From positions 100,882-164,881 of the forward strand of contig JAFXXN010000107.1 in NCBI GenBank assembly GCA_017542245.1: DNA of 64,000 bases, in the 5' to 3' direction. A model generated the notes under the pieces. The model was not told where the DNA came from, searched no databases, and saw nothing but the letters and a program-made list of their open reading frames with translations. Of the stretch, positions 1 through 8,770 are shown in pieces (within the stretch, counting starts at the first letter, position 1; each line of letters opens with the position of its first letter). Position numbers and translations under genes: made by a program. Source of the stretch: Lachnospiraceae bacterium. Its GTDB lineage: Bacteria > Bacillota > Clostridia > Lachnospirales > Lachnospiraceae.

Positions 1-652
1 TGGATATCGTAGAGTCTTCGTATTCCTTTGTCGTCCGGCATTTTAAAAGGCCGCTTCCGTTTATGCTTCCGCTGTATATTTCATCTCCTTCGCAGCCCCG
101 TCTTGGTACAGATTCTCCTGTAAGAGCGGAAGTATCAAGGAATGACTCTCCGTTAAGAATAACGCAGTCAATTGGTACTCTTTCTCCCGGTTTTATAACT
201 ATAATGCTTCCGGTCTCCACATCATCCGGATCCATCTTTTCTATTGTGCCGTCTTCATTCTCCACATTTGCATATTCGGGACATATGTCCATAAGATCGG
301 ATATTGATTTTCTTGATTTTCCGACAGCATATGATTGGAAAAGCTCGCCTACCTGATAAAACAGTATCACTGCAACAGCCTCAGAATACTCTCTTATTCC
401 GTATGCTCCTATACCTGCTATAAGCATCAGGAAATTCTCGTCAAAAATCTGTCCGTGACATATGTTTTTTATCGCTTTTATCACGATATCATAACCTGCC
501 ATTAAAAAAGGAATCAGGAAAATAAATGGTTCCACAAGCTTTCCTTCAATATTCTCTTCATAAACGGCTGTATGTGACCAGATCAGTATTCCGGCGTAGA
601 TAATCCCTGCAGCTATGATCCTGTAAAGTATTTTCTTTTGTTTAGGACTCAT
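1..652 (-). CDS. Heavy-metal P1B-type ATPase, N-terminal part (cut by window edge)
   Basis: Exports a soft divalent metal (Zn, Cd or Pb by analogy with CadA/ZntA) across the membrane using ATP. The 217 visible residues include several membrane segments and the actuator-domain motif LTGESVP. The phosphorylation site DKTGT and the CPC segment lie beyond the window, so the metal cannot be assigned. There is no N-terminal HMA domain in the ATPase itself; a separate 72-residue HMA protein is encoded 30 bp upstream, so the usual fused metal-binding domain is split off. The start at 652 is preceded by AGGAGG at good spacing. It is last of three minus-strand genes behind the ArsR-type operator at 1381-1400 and is probably induced by metal. 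Confidence 0.93.
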   Translation of the reverse strand, partial: MSPKQKKILYRIIAAGIIYAGILIWSHTAVYEENIEGKLVEPFIFLIPFLMAGYDIVIKAIKNICHGQIFDENFLMLIAGIGAYGIREYSEAVAVILFYQVGELFQSYAVGKSRKSISDLMDICPEYANVENEDGTIEKMDPDDVETGSIIVIKPGERVPIDCVILNGESFLDTSALTGESVPRRGCEGDEIYSGSINGSGLLKCRTTKEYEDSTIS

Positions 653-682
653 ATCCTGCCTCCTTGGTTATCTCCTTACCAT

Positions 683-901
683 CTATCTTATGATAACACA
701 ATCAGGTTCTACCTTTTTGCAAACCCTTACCACTTCATCCATTATACTTTCGAAACGTGAATCATCTGCATCGATTGTCATTTTCTGTGTCATAAAACTA
801 ACACTTGCATCACTGACTCCATCAATCTTCTTTATAGCATCTTCCATCTTCGCTGCACAATTTGCGCAATCAAGGTCCTGTAATTTAAATTTTTTCTTCA
901 T
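683..901 (-). CDS. Small HMA-domain metal-binding protein (CopZ-like)
   Basis: A 72-residue single-domain heavy-metal-associated protein. The metal-binding motif is visible as DCANCAAK near residues 11-18, with the CxxC cysteines that bind soft metals in this family. It is expected to act in the cytosol and deliver metal to, or sense metal for, the P-type ATPase encoded 30 bp downstream. It lies between the ArsR regulator and the ATPase on the same strand, so the three probably share one transcript. The ribosome site is weak (GGTGGGG). A stand-alone chaperone partly replaces the N-terminal HMA domain missing from the ATPase. Confidence 0.92.
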   Translation of the reverse strand: MKKKFKLQDLDCANCAAKMEDAIKKIDGVSDASVSFMTQKMTIDADDSRFESIMDEVVRVCKKVEPDCVIIR

Positions 902-973
902 CTTCTTTTCCCCACCGAATATACGGTGTCCTTTCTTTTATTTATTTTATAAAAACCTCTTAGAGTAGAAGTT

Positions 974-1339
974 TTACTCGGAAATATGCTCTATTCCCTG
1001 AGCAATAATAGAGCTTACATGTGCATCTGCCAGCATATAAATAACGGACTTACCTTCTCTTCTGTTCGTAATAAGCTTTGTTTGTTTCAATATCTTAAGC
1101 TGATGCGAAACTGCTGACTGTGTCATGTTCAAAGTACCTGCAAGGTCGCATACGCACATCTCGCTTTCAAACAGTGCAAACAAAATCCTTATTCTTGTAG
1201 AGTCTCCGAAACACTTGAACAGCTCAGCCAGATCATACAGCTTATCTTCTTCCGGCATCAGCTTCTTCAATTCATCAATTTTCTCATCATGTGCATGTCC
1301 ATGAGATACTTCACAGCATTCAACTTCGTACAGTGCCAT
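974..1339 (-). CDS. ArsR/SmtB-family metal-responsive repressor
   Basis: A winged-helix repressor of about 121 residues. Visible features are a Cys/His-rich N-terminus (VECCEVSHGHAHDE), the motif CVCDLA in the DNA-binding region and the recognition helix TQSAVSHQLKILK. The C-terminal helix holds DAHV and IEHI, resembling the alpha-5 zinc site of CzrA/SmtB. The start was placed at 1339 because AAAGG lies just upstream and because the next upstream in-frame ATG (1390) falls inside the operator, downstream of the -10. It heads the metal-efflux operon and should repress itself, releasing DNA when Zn/Cd/Pb binds. It could be CadC-like (Cys ligands) or CzrA-like (His/Asp ligands); both kinds of residue are present. 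Confidence 0.93.
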   Translation of the reverse strand: MALYEVECCEVSHGHAHDEKIDELKKLMPEEDKLYDLAELFKCFGDSTRIRILFALFESEMCVCDLAGTLNMTQSAVSHQLKILKQTKLITNRREGKSVIYMLADAHVSSIIAQGIEHISE

Positions 1340-1380
1340 ATTTTTTCCTTTCATATATGTCCTAATTCTGTTGCGATAAC

Positions 1381-1400
1381 ATATGAGCATTTGTTCATAT
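1381..1400. promoter_or_regulatory. ArsR/SmtB-type operator
   Basis: The sequence ATATGAGCA-TT-TGTTCATAT is a 9-2-9 inverted repeat with one mismatch, close to the known SmtB/CzrA/CadC operator core. It sits right at the expected transcription start of the arsR operon, so bound repressor would block initiation. Confidence 0.85.
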
Positions 1401-1404
1401 GTTC

Positions 1405-1432
1405 ATAATACTACAATTTTTTATTTTGTCAA
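1405..1432 (-). promoter_or_regulatory. Promoter of the metal-efflux operon
   Basis: Minus strand: -35 TTGACA (1432-1427), 16 bp spacer, -10 TATTAT (1410-1405). It is immediately upstream of the ArsR operator. Confidence 0.8.
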
Positions 1433-1446
1433 GTCCTTTTTTTCAT

Positions 1447-1475
1447 TTGACTTAAAATCTTTAATGCCGTATAAT
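1447..1475 (+). promoter_or_regulatory. Promoter of rfbC-glf
   Basis: -35 TTGACT (1447-1452), 17 bp spacer, -10 TATAAT (1470-1475). It is divergent from the arsR promoter; the two -35 boxes are about 14 bp apart. Confidence 0.8.
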
Positions 1476-1524
1476 AAGGTAAGGTTTATTTATGCTATAA
1501 AACAAAGGTTTCAGGAGGAATATC

Positions 1525-2082
1525 ATGAATTTTACAGAAACAGAATTAAAAGATGTCTATATTATAGAACCCAAGGTTTTCGGAGATCACAGAGGCTGGT
1601 TTTACGAGAGCTGGACTGAAAGAGATTTTGCAAATGCGGGACTTTCATATCATTTCGTACAGGATAATCAAAGTTATTCTTCCAAAAAAGGAACTCTCAG
1701 AGGGCTCCATTTCCAAAAGGGCGAATACTCTCAGGCAAAGCTTGTCCGCTGTGTCAGGGGGCGTATAATGGACGTTGCCGTAGATCTGCGTCATGAATCC
1801 CCTACATATCTTAAATGGACAAGTATTGAACTCTCCGCCGAAAACAAACGCGAGTTTCTCATCCCGAGAGGATTTGCACATGGTTTTCTCACCTTGACGG
1901 ATGATGTTGAATTTATATACAGGTGTGATAATTATTATAGCCCTGCTCATGAAGCAAGCATACGCTTTGACGATCCAGATCTTAACATTAACTGGGGGAT
2001 TACCGATCCTATTCTTGCTGCCAAAGATACAGAAGCACCATTTCTCAAGGATTACTTAAAAGGAAACGAGGTACTTTTCTGA
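1525..2082 (+). CDS. rfbC: dTDP-4-dehydrorhamnose 3,5-epimerase
   Basis: Converts dTDP-4-dehydro-6-deoxyglucose to dTDP-4-dehydro-rhamnose, a step toward dTDP-L-rhamnose for surface polysaccharide. The 185-residue length is standard for this cupin. The catalytic His is seen in TLRGLHFQ (His62), Lys72 in QAKLVRC, and the Tyr-containing stretch IYRCDNYYSP follows. The start has AGGAGG 6 bp upstream. The stop overlaps the glf start as TGATG, so the two are translationally coupled. The other rhamnose genes (rfbA, B, D) are not in the window. Confidence 0.96.
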   Translation: MNFTETELKDVYIIEPKVFGDHRGWFYESWTERDFANAGLSYHFVQDNQSYSSKKGTLRGLHFQKGEYSQAKLVRCVRGRIMDVAVDLRHESPTYLKWTSIELSAENKREFLIPRGFAHGFLTLTDDVEFIYRCDNYYSPAHEASIRFDDPDLNINWGITDPILAAKDTEAPFLKDYLKGNEVLF

Positions 2083-3233
2083 TGGAGAAAAAATATGATT
2101 ATCTGATAGTCGGTTCCGGGCTTTATGGGGCTGTTACTGCATACGAGCTGACTAAAAAGGGCTTAAGCTGCCTTGTAATAGACAAGCGTAAAACCATAGG
2201 TGGAAATGTATATACCGAAAATATTGACGGTATCAATGTTCATAAATACGGTGCGCATATCTTCCATACTTCGGATAAAAAAATCTGGGACTATATAGGC
2301 CAGTTTGCAGAATTTAACAATTTCATCAATTCTCCCGTCGCCCGTTTCCACGATGAACTTTACAATCTGCCTTTTAATATGAATACCTTTTCCAAATTAT
2401 GGGGAATAACCACACCCGAAGAAGCTGCTGCCAAAATCCGTGAGCAGATAGATAAGGAAGGCATTGTCGGGGAACCGTCAAATCTGGAAGAACAGGCTCT
2501 TCGTCTTGTCGGTCGTGATGTATATGAAAAATTAGTAAAAGAATATACCGAAAAGCAATGGGGAAGAAGCTGCAAGGAGCTGCCGGCTTTTATAATCAAA
2601 AGGCTCCCTGTACGTTTCACTTTCGATAATAATTATTTCAATGACCGGTATCAGGGCATCCCGATAGGCGGTTATACTGCGATCATAGAAAAAATGCTCG
2701 ACGGTATCGATATTATGTTAAATACAGATTACTTCAATATGAAAAGAGAGTATGAAGCCAAAGCGGGAATTGAAGGCGGTTACGAGAGCACAGACTATGG
2801 CTGCGGTATTGCCGACAAAGTAGTATATACCGGCATGATCGACCGTTTCTTTGATTATTCTTTAGGGGAGCTCGAATACAGATCGCTCAGATTTGAAACA
2901 GAAAAACTTCCCACCGAAAACTTCCAGGGAGTAGCTGTTGTTAATTACACGAGTCACGAAGTCGATTTTACAAGAATAATCGAGCATAAACATTTTGAGT
3001 TCGGAAAGCAGCCATCTACTATCATAACCCGAGAATATCCCAAGACTTGGGAAGCGGGTGACGAACCTTATTATCCGATCAATAACGAACTTAACAACAG
3101 GCTTTATGCCGAATACAAAAAACTTGCCAATGAAATACCTAATGTATTCTTTGGTGGCAGGCTCGGGCAATACAAATATTTTGACATGGATAAAGTTATT
3201 GCACAGGCTTTAGAAGATATAGCCTATATGTAA
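2082..3233 (+). CDS. glf: UDP-galactopyranose mutase
   Basis: A flavoenzyme that interconverts UDP-galactopyranose and UDP-galactofuranose, supplying galactofuranose for cell-surface glycans. The protein has 383 residues. The FAD-binding motif VGSGLYGAV is at residues 10-18, followed by IGGNVYTE, the family motif HKYGAHIFHT and YTEKQWG; the C-terminus has FFGGRLGQYKYFDMD. It overlaps rfbC by one base (TGATG). The nearby galK suggests galactose feeds this pathway. The middle contains an acidic insertion (YGCGIADKVVYTGMIDRF) that fits the substrate-binding region. Confidence 0.97.
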   Translation: MEKKYDYLIVGSGLYGAVTAYELTKKGLSCLVIDKRKTIGGNVYTENIDGINVHKYGAHIFHTSDKKIWDYIGQFAEFNNFINSPVARFHDELYNLPFNMNTFSKLWGITTPEEAAAKIREQIDKEGIVGEPSNLEEQALRLVGRDVYEKLVKEYTEKQWGRSCKELPAFIIKRLPVRFTFDNNYFNDRYQGIPIGGYTAIIEKMLDGIDIMLNTDYFNMKREYEAKAGIEGGYESTDYGCGIADKVVYTGMIDRFFDYSLGELEYRSLRFETEKLPTENFQGVAVVNYTSHEVDFTRIIEHKHFEFGKQPSTIITREYPKTWEAGDEPYYPINNELNNRLYAEYKKLANEIPNVFFGGRLGQYKYFDMDKVIAQALEDIAYM

Positions 3234-3269
3234 AGGAGGGAAGGGGCTTTTTAGCTTCCAGACGTATTA

Positions 3270-5417
3270 ATGACACAAAAAGCAAAAAATTTTCTTTTAA
3301 AAATCGGCACAGTCCTTTTACTTACCTTACTGATTCCGGTTTTCAATCCCTACAGTGATAAGACTTCCGCTGCGGATACTCTCACCGGCAAAACTTCTGC
3401 AGAGATAACAGCAGAAATGGGAATAGGCTGGAATCTCGGTAATACTTTTGACGCCACCGGTGGTAATCGTTCAGATATATACAGTCAGGAAACCTCATGG
3501 GGTAACCCCAAAGTTACACGCGAACTGATACAGGCCATCCACGACCGTGGATTTAAAACCATCCGTATCCCTGTAACCTGGATGAATCATATACAAAAAG
3601 ATGGCGGATATACCATTAACCCCGCCTTTTTTGCGCGGGTTAAAGAAGTTGTGGATTATGCATATGAGCTTAATATGTATATTATCATTAATGCGCATCA
3701 CGAATCCTGGATCAACACCTCTAAGCTTGGTGTTGAGAACGCAGGGAACAGTGCCGATGGCACACCTTATTCCGGATATTTTGCAATAGCTGACGAGCTT
3801 TCCGCTGTCTGGTCCCAGATAGCCGATTATTTTGCCGATTACGATCAGCACCTCATCTTTGAAGGCATGAATGAGCCGCGTTTAAAAGGGACAAGCATAG
3901 AGTGGACCGGTAACAGTTCCGCTTATGACGGCGTTAACTACTTAAATCAGGTTTTTACTTATACAGTCAGGAACAACGGTAAAGGCCATAACAATGAACG
4001 ATGTCTCATGATCCCCGGTTATGCTGCATCCTCTTCCGCTGATATAATGAAAGCTCTGTCTATACCGACTTATCAGGGAGAACCTGTTAACAATCTTATA
4101 ATATCCGTTCACTGTTACAGTCCTTATGACTTTTGTCTTTCCGACAACATGGAGGATTTCGATTCTTCAAACAAACAGCATACATCATCTATCGACTCAG
4201 TATTTAAAAATATCGAAGAGCTTTTCTTATTCAATAACCTTCCCGTAGTTATAGGTGAAACAGGTGCAACCAATACCAATAACAACACGAAAGCACGTGA
4301 AAACTGGGCTGAATACATGGGTAAAAAAGCCTATGAATACGGAGTTCCGATAATCATTTGGGATAACGGAGCATATGGTACATCCGGCGGAGAATGTCAT
4401 GCCTGGATAAACAGGCGGACTTGCGAATGGAATTTCCCCACAGTTATAGATAAACTTTTTGAAGCAGAATCTTATATCGATTGGGGTGAAAAATCTAGCA
4501 TAGACAAGCTGGCATATGATGAAACCAGCTATAAACCCTCAATATCCGGAGGAACCGTCATTTGGGAAAACAATGCCGGAACAACTGTTTCAAAATTAGG
4601 CGCAGGTTCTGATAAGATCATCTCTGTTCCCGTTTTAAAGAAATATATTATAGCTTCATTTGATATAGCTGTGGCATATACAGGTGAAAGCTCTGTAAGG
4701 CTGGATTTTTACGGTGAATCCGCTGATACAACCGCAACCGGCGTAGAACCATATAAAACAGAAGAGGCATTTGGAAAAAAAGTGGCATATTTTAAGTTCC
4801 GCAACATCAGTGAAACTATACGTAACAGTGATCTTGCCATGGCTTCAAACGTTACCGATATGAGTATAACTTCCACCGGTGAGGACCTGACCGTATATGA
4901 AATAGCTTCTGTTCTGATAGATGCTACAACCACTTATGTCGTTGGAAGCAAAGAATATACCGGCACAAGCTCATTTAATGATGGCATCCCATCCTTACCG
5001 GGTCTAAAGTTTCTAGGCTGGTACTCTTCTCCTGTTTACGAAAAAGGAACTGAATTTAACGGAAAAGCAACCAGGAATCTGACTGTTTATGCAAAATTTG
5101 CCCTTAACGAAGATACTGCAGCAGATAAATATGTAGTTAAACCGGTAAATACCGGCACTGATACTGATACTGATACAGATGCCGTTACCGACACCGAAAC
5201 CGAAACCGATAAACCCATAAGCGTAACGGATCCGGTTTCTGCACCTGATGACAGCACTCAGATAACGCCTGAGCCTTCAGCACCTGAGAAAACCAAGGAC
5301 AATTCCGAATCTTCCGGTCCTTTCCCTATTATTATAATAGTCCTTCTGATAGGTGCTGCGGCCGGAGTTGTCGGCGCCGTAACCATAATTATTGTTTCCC
5401 GTAGGAAAAAGGGCTGA
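3270..5417 (+). CDS. Surface-anchored GH5 endoglucanase
   Basis: A secreted glycoside hydrolase family 5 enzyme (715 residues) expected to cut beta-1,4-glucans at the cell surface. Order of parts: signal peptide (about 1-35); GH5 barrel with MGIGWNLGNTFDA, acid/base Glu202 in EGMNEPRL and nucleophile Glu330 in VIGETGA; a beta-rich segment (about 410-550) that could be a carbohydrate-binding module; a Listeria-Bacteroides-type repeat (GLKFLGWYSSPVYEKGTEF); a Thr/Asp-rich linker with TDTDTDTD runs; then a membrane segment (about 683-707) with an RRKKG tail. The C-terminal helix implies a membrane anchor, not a cellulosome dockerin or sortase signal. No good ribosome site lies close to the start. 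It follows glf by 36 bp. Confidence 0.93.
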   Translation: MTQKAKNFLLKIGTVLLLTLLIPVFNPYSDKTSAADTLTGKTSAEITAEMGIGWNLGNTFDATGGNRSDIYSQETSWGNPKVTRELIQAIHDRGFKTIRIPVTWMNHIQKDGGYTINPAFFARVKEVVDYAYELNMYIIINAHHESWINTSKLGVENAGNSADGTPYSGYFAIADELSAVWSQIADYFADYDQHLIFEGMNEPRLKGTSIEWTGNSSAYDGVNYLNQVFTYTVRNNGKGHNNERCLMIPGYAASSSADIMKALSIPTYQGEPVNNLIISVHCYSPYDFCLSDNMEDFDSSNKQHTSSIDSVFKNIEELFLFNNLPVVIGETGATNTNNNTKARENWAEYMGKKAYEYGVPIIIWDNGAYGTSGGECHAWINRRTCEWNFPTVIDKLFEAESYIDWGEKSSIDKLAYDETSYKPSISGGTVIWENNAGTTVSKLGAGSDKIISVPVLKKYIIASFDIAVAYTGESSVRLDFYGESADTTATGVEPYKTEEAFGKKVAYFKFRNISETIRNSDLAMASNVTDMSITSTGEDLTVYEIASVLIDATTTYVVGSKEYTGTSSFNDGIPSLPGLKFLGWYSSPVYEKGTEFNGKATRNLTVYAKFALNEDTAADKYVVKPVNTGTDTDTDTDAVTDTETETDKPISVTDPVSAPDDSTQITPEPSAPEKTKDNSESSGPFPIIIIVLLIGAAAGVVGAVTIIIVSRRKKG

Positions 5418-5467
5418 CATTTACATATTTTTAATTAAAATTCTTATAGTTTAAGAGGTATTAATCA

Positions 5468-6646
5468 ATGTCTGACAACATCGAGATCAAAAACAAAATA
5501 AAAGAAAGATTTAAAGCTCTGTACGGATATGACTCCTGTCGTGCTTTCTTTGCACCCGGAAGAGTAAATCTTATCGGAGAACACACCGATTATAACGGAG
5601 GGCATGTATTTCCCTGCGCACTTACGCTCGGCACTTATGCTGTTGTCGCCAAAAGGAATGACCGCAAACTCCGATTCCATTCTATGAACTTTGAATCCCT
5701 CGGAGTCATTGAATCCTCCCTTGATGACCTTGTCTTTAATGAATCTGCCGCATGGACCAATTATCCCAAAGGAATTATGTGGGCTTTTAAAGAGAAAGGA
5801 TTTGATATTCCTTCCGGACTCGACATTGTTTATTATGGGAACATACCAAACGGATCAGGGCTTTCCTCTTCCGCTTCCATAGAAGTGTTAACCGGTTTCA
5901 TTCTCAGAGCTCTTTACGGATTTGATGTCTCCAACATTGATCTCGCACTGATAGGTCAGTTTTCCGAAAACAAATTTAACGGGATGAATTGCGGTATAAT
6001 GGATCAGTTTGCCTCTGCCATGGGTAAAAAAGACCATGCCATTTTTCTTGATACCAACACTCTGGAATATACTTATGTTCCGATTGAGCTGCAGGGAATC
6101 AAAATTGTTATTGCAAACACTAACGTTAAACATACTCTCACTTCTTCAAAGTATAATGACCGTCGCCGGGAAAGTGAAGCTGCTCTTAATGAACTGAAAA
6201 AATGCTGTAATATCTCATCTTATGGCGATATGGACGAGGATATGTTTAATCTCTACTCCAAAAATATAAGCAATGACATAAACCGCAGACGTGCCAAGCA
6301 TGCGGTTTATGAAAACCTACGCACAATATCTGCAGTAAAAGCATTAAATTCAAAAGACCTTAATACTTTCGGGCGCCTCATGAAAGAATCCCATATATCA
6401 CTTGATAAAGACTATGAAGTTACCTGTAAGGAACTGAATATTCTTGCCGAAACAGAGTGGGCTCAGGAAGGAGTGATCGGAGCCAGAATGACCGGAGGCG
6501 GTTTTGGAGGCTGTACGGTAGCGCTTGTTTATGAAGACTGTATTGAGAATCTGATAGCAAAAACCGGACCTATTTATTATGAAAAAACCGGTATTAAACC
6601 CGATTTTTATATCGTAGATATCGGTGACGGTCCTTATGAATTTTAA
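5468..6646 (+). CDS. galK: Galactokinase
   Basis: A GHMP-family kinase (392 residues) that phosphorylates galactose to galactose-1-phosphate in the Leloir pathway. The galactokinase signature is seen in GRVNLIGEHTDYNGG (about residues 32-46), the ATP-binding loop in PNGSGLSSSASIEV and the third GHMP motif in ARMTGGGFGGC. The start has AGAGG upstream. It lies 50 bp after the GH5 gene and is followed by a strong terminator, so it is probably the last gene of the rfbC-glf-GH5-galK run. It may help supply UDP-galactose for the mutase. galT and galE are not in the window. Confidence 0.96.
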   Translation: MSDNIEIKNKIKERFKALYGYDSCRAFFAPGRVNLIGEHTDYNGGHVFPCALTLGTYAVVAKRNDRKLRFHSMNFESLGVIESSLDDLVFNESAAWTNYPKGIMWAFKEKGFDIPSGLDIVYYGNIPNGSGLSSSASIEVLTGFILRALYGFDVSNIDLALIGQFSENKFNGMNCGIMDQFASAMGKKDHAIFLDTNTLEYTYVPIELQGIKIVIANTNVKHTLTSSKYNDRRRESEAALNELKKCCNISSYGDMDEDMFNLYSKNISNDINRRRAKHAVYENLRTISAVKALNSKDLNTFGRLMKESHISLDKDYEVTCKELNILAETEWAQEGVIGARMTGGGFGGCTVALVYEDCIENLIAKTGPIYYEKTGIKPDFYIVDIGDGPYEF

Positions 6647-6680
6647 ATCAGACATGTTCCCGGCTTTTTAGCCGCTTAGT

Positions 6681-6709
6681 CCCCGGTTATCAGCCGGGGA
6701 TATTTTTTT
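6681..6709 (+). terminator. Rho-independent terminator after galK
   Basis: Stem CCCCGG/CCGGGG with a 7-base loop, followed by a T-rich tract (6701-6709). Confidence 0.85.
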
Positions 6710-6710
6710 C

Positions 6711-6739
6711 TTTACAAAATATAACTAATAAGATATAAT
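6711..6739 (+). promoter_or_regulatory. Promoter of the O-antigen-ligase-like gene
   Basis: -35 TTTACA (6711-6716), 17 bp spacer, -10 TATAAT (6734-6739), about 35 bp before the start codon. Confidence 0.75.
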
Positions 6740-6773
6740 GTTGATAATTATGTGCTGATAATTGGAGGTCATT

Positions 6774-8738
6774 ATGGGCAAAAACATAAAAAAAGGAACT
6801 ATGCCGAAAAAAGAACAGATTACAAAAGAGCAAGCAGAAAAAAAGAAAGCAAGTTTTAATCCGTATCTGCTTCCTTTGATGTTTGTCCTTGGAGTGCTTC
6901 CGCTTATAGTTCACTTAAAAATATATGATACGCACCTGGAAGACTTTGATTTTTTTGAAACTATTCAATATGCAGATGTTTTCCTGTATTACAAGCAGCT
7001 TTTCTTTATCACTGCATGCAGTATCATGTTACTGCTTATCATTGCACAAGCCGGATTACATCACCGCAAGATTAAAGGGCTTAAGCTGTTCATTCCATTA
7101 GGAGGGTATGCTCTTCTTGCTTTATTATCGGCAATTTTCTCTGAATATTCCCAATTCTCTTTTTCCGGAATATTTGAGCACTTTGAGTCGGTATGGGCAC
7201 TTCTCGGTTATGCATTAGTGGCTTACTATGGATTCTTATTTGTATCAACAGCAAAAGATCTTGACTGGCTGCTTTCGGCACTTACGGTAGGAACTGTTAT
7301 AATGCTCCTCATCGGGTTGTCTCAGGCATTCTCACATGATATATTCCGTTCCGATTTCGGAAGAGGATTAATCCTTCCATATAAATACCTGCATGATGAA
7401 AACCTGCAGCTTAATTTCGGATTTCCGGAGGACAGCGTATATCTTACACTGTTTAACCCCAACTATGTAGGATCTTATGTTTGTCTTCTTGCTCCGGTAT
7501 TTTTGATGTTTGCTTTCGCAAAGAAGAAAATATGGCTCGTTATATTGAACATAGTAATATTTGTGGGCTTGCTCCTCTGTATACTTGGTTCAGGTTCAAG
7601 AGCCGGATTCATTGGCATCGCTTTCTCTTTACTCCTTCTTGTAATAATATTTAACAAGAAGCTGATCAAATTCCTTCCGGAAGCAATCATCGTAATAGTA
7701 TTGCTCATTGGTGTTGTATACACCTACAATAACCTTTCGAACGGTCAGTTGGTTGCACGTGCCAAGCTTGCACTTGATATAGAACTTAAGAACCCGACAC
7801 TTAAGTCCATAGAAACAAATGATAATGACATAACTATCAACTATAACGATCGCAAGATTTCTATCGGTCATACAGTAAATGGATCAACCGGTAGTTATAT
7901 TATATTCACAGTAGATGAATACGGCACAACAATTCCTTATACCGCAGTAAAGATTGAATCTGCCGACGGTTATCATTTCACAACCGAAGATGAACGTTTT
8001 AAGAATATTTCCTTTGATTTCGAGATTTTAAAGAATATCGCTACCTTCTCAATAAAGATAGACGACAAGGTATGGCATTTCCTGTATCTTGAAGACATGA
8101 ACCATAAATACAGCTATTTCTATTACAACAATAAAAAGAAAGCTGTAAAGATACGTAATGCCGAGTATGTAGAATCATTGGATAAATACGGAAGAGCACT
8201 CTCCAACCGTCTGTTCATCTGGTCTTATACAATACCACTGCTTAAGGATAACATAATACTCGGTACCGGTCCTGATACATTTATTTTGAACTTCCCTAAT
8301 GATGACTATGTAGCTATGTATAACGGAGGGTATGAACGGGAACTTCTGACCAAACCACATAATATGTATCTTCAGATAGGTGTACAAACCGGCGTGCTCT
8401 CACTCATCTGCTTCCTGGCATTCTATTTCTGGTATTTTATTTCCAGTATAAAGCTCTACATGAAAGCAGATAAAGCACACTATTATCCGTCAATGATAGG
8501 CATCGGAATACTTTGCGGTACTTTTGGGTACATGATAGTAGGAATGATAAACGATTCTATGATCGTTGTGGCTCCGCTCTTCTGGACACTCATCGGTATC
8601 GGAATAGCTATTAACTCCATGATAAAGAGAGATTCCGCTTTTGCAGTTATAGAAACTCTTGAGCCTGACAATTCAGATAAAGAAGCCGAAGCTCCGGTTG
8701 AAACTCCGGTAACCAAAGAAGTCCAGGCAGTAAAATAA
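6774..8738 (+). CDS. O-antigen ligase/polymerase family membrane protein
   Basis: A polytopic membrane protein (654 residues) of the Wzy/WaaL-like superfamily, which polymerises or ligates lipid-linked glycans. Many hydrophobic segments are visible. The signature LGSGSRAGFIG lies near residue 270 and the second motif KPHNMYLQIGVQTGVLSLICF near residue 530, both typical of the O-antigen ligase domain. A large hydrophilic loop (about 320-490) separates them and is the likely catalytic periplasm-side region. The start at 6774 was chosen because GGAGG is 5 bp upstream; an in-frame TTG at 6762 is less likely. In a Gram-positive host it probably acts on capsule, wall glycan or teichoic polymers. 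The C-terminus is Pro/Glu-rich. Confidence 0.85.
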   Translation: MGKNIKKGTMPKKEQITKEQAEKKKASFNPYLLPLMFVLGVLPLIVHLKIYDTHLEDFDFFETIQYADVFLYYKQLFFITACSIMLLLIIAQAGLHHRKIKGLKLFIPLGGYALLALLSAIFSEYSQFSFSGIFEHFESVWALLGYALVAYYGFLFVSTAKDLDWLLSALTVGTVIMLLIGLSQAFSHDIFRSDFGRGLILPYKYLHDENLQLNFGFPEDSVYLTLFNPNYVGSYVCLLAPVFLMFAFAKKKIWLVILNIVIFVGLLLCILGSGSRAGFIGIAFSLLLLVIIFNKKLIKFLPEAIIVIVLLIGVVYTYNNLSNGQLVARAKLALDIELKNPTLKSIETNDNDITINYNDRKISIGHTVNGSTGSYIIFTVDEYGTTIPYTAVKIESADGYHFTTEDERFKNISFDFEILKNIATFSIKIDDKVWHFLYLEDMNHKYSYFYYNNKKKAVKIRNAEYVESLDKYGRALSNRLFIWSYTIPLLKDNIILGTGPDTFILNFPNDDYVAMYNGGYERELLTKPHNMYLQIGVQTGVLSLICFLAFYFWYFISSIKLYMKADKAHYYPSMIGIGILCGTFGYMIVGMINDSMIVVAPLFWTLIGIGIAINSMIKRDSAFAVIETLEPDNSDKEAEAPVETPVTKEVQAVK

Positions 8739-8770
8739 AAATAATCCCCACTGTGTGGGGATTATTTTTA
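8737..8770. terminator. Bidirectional terminator
   Basis: A perfect stem AAATAATCCCCA/TGGGGATTATTT lies between two convergent genes, A-rich on one side and T-rich on the other. It can serve both strands. Confidence 0.85.

Noticed and set aside
1383-1619. Possible plus-strand gene overlapping the start of rfbC
   Set aside because: It crosses both promoters and runs out of frame with rfbC.
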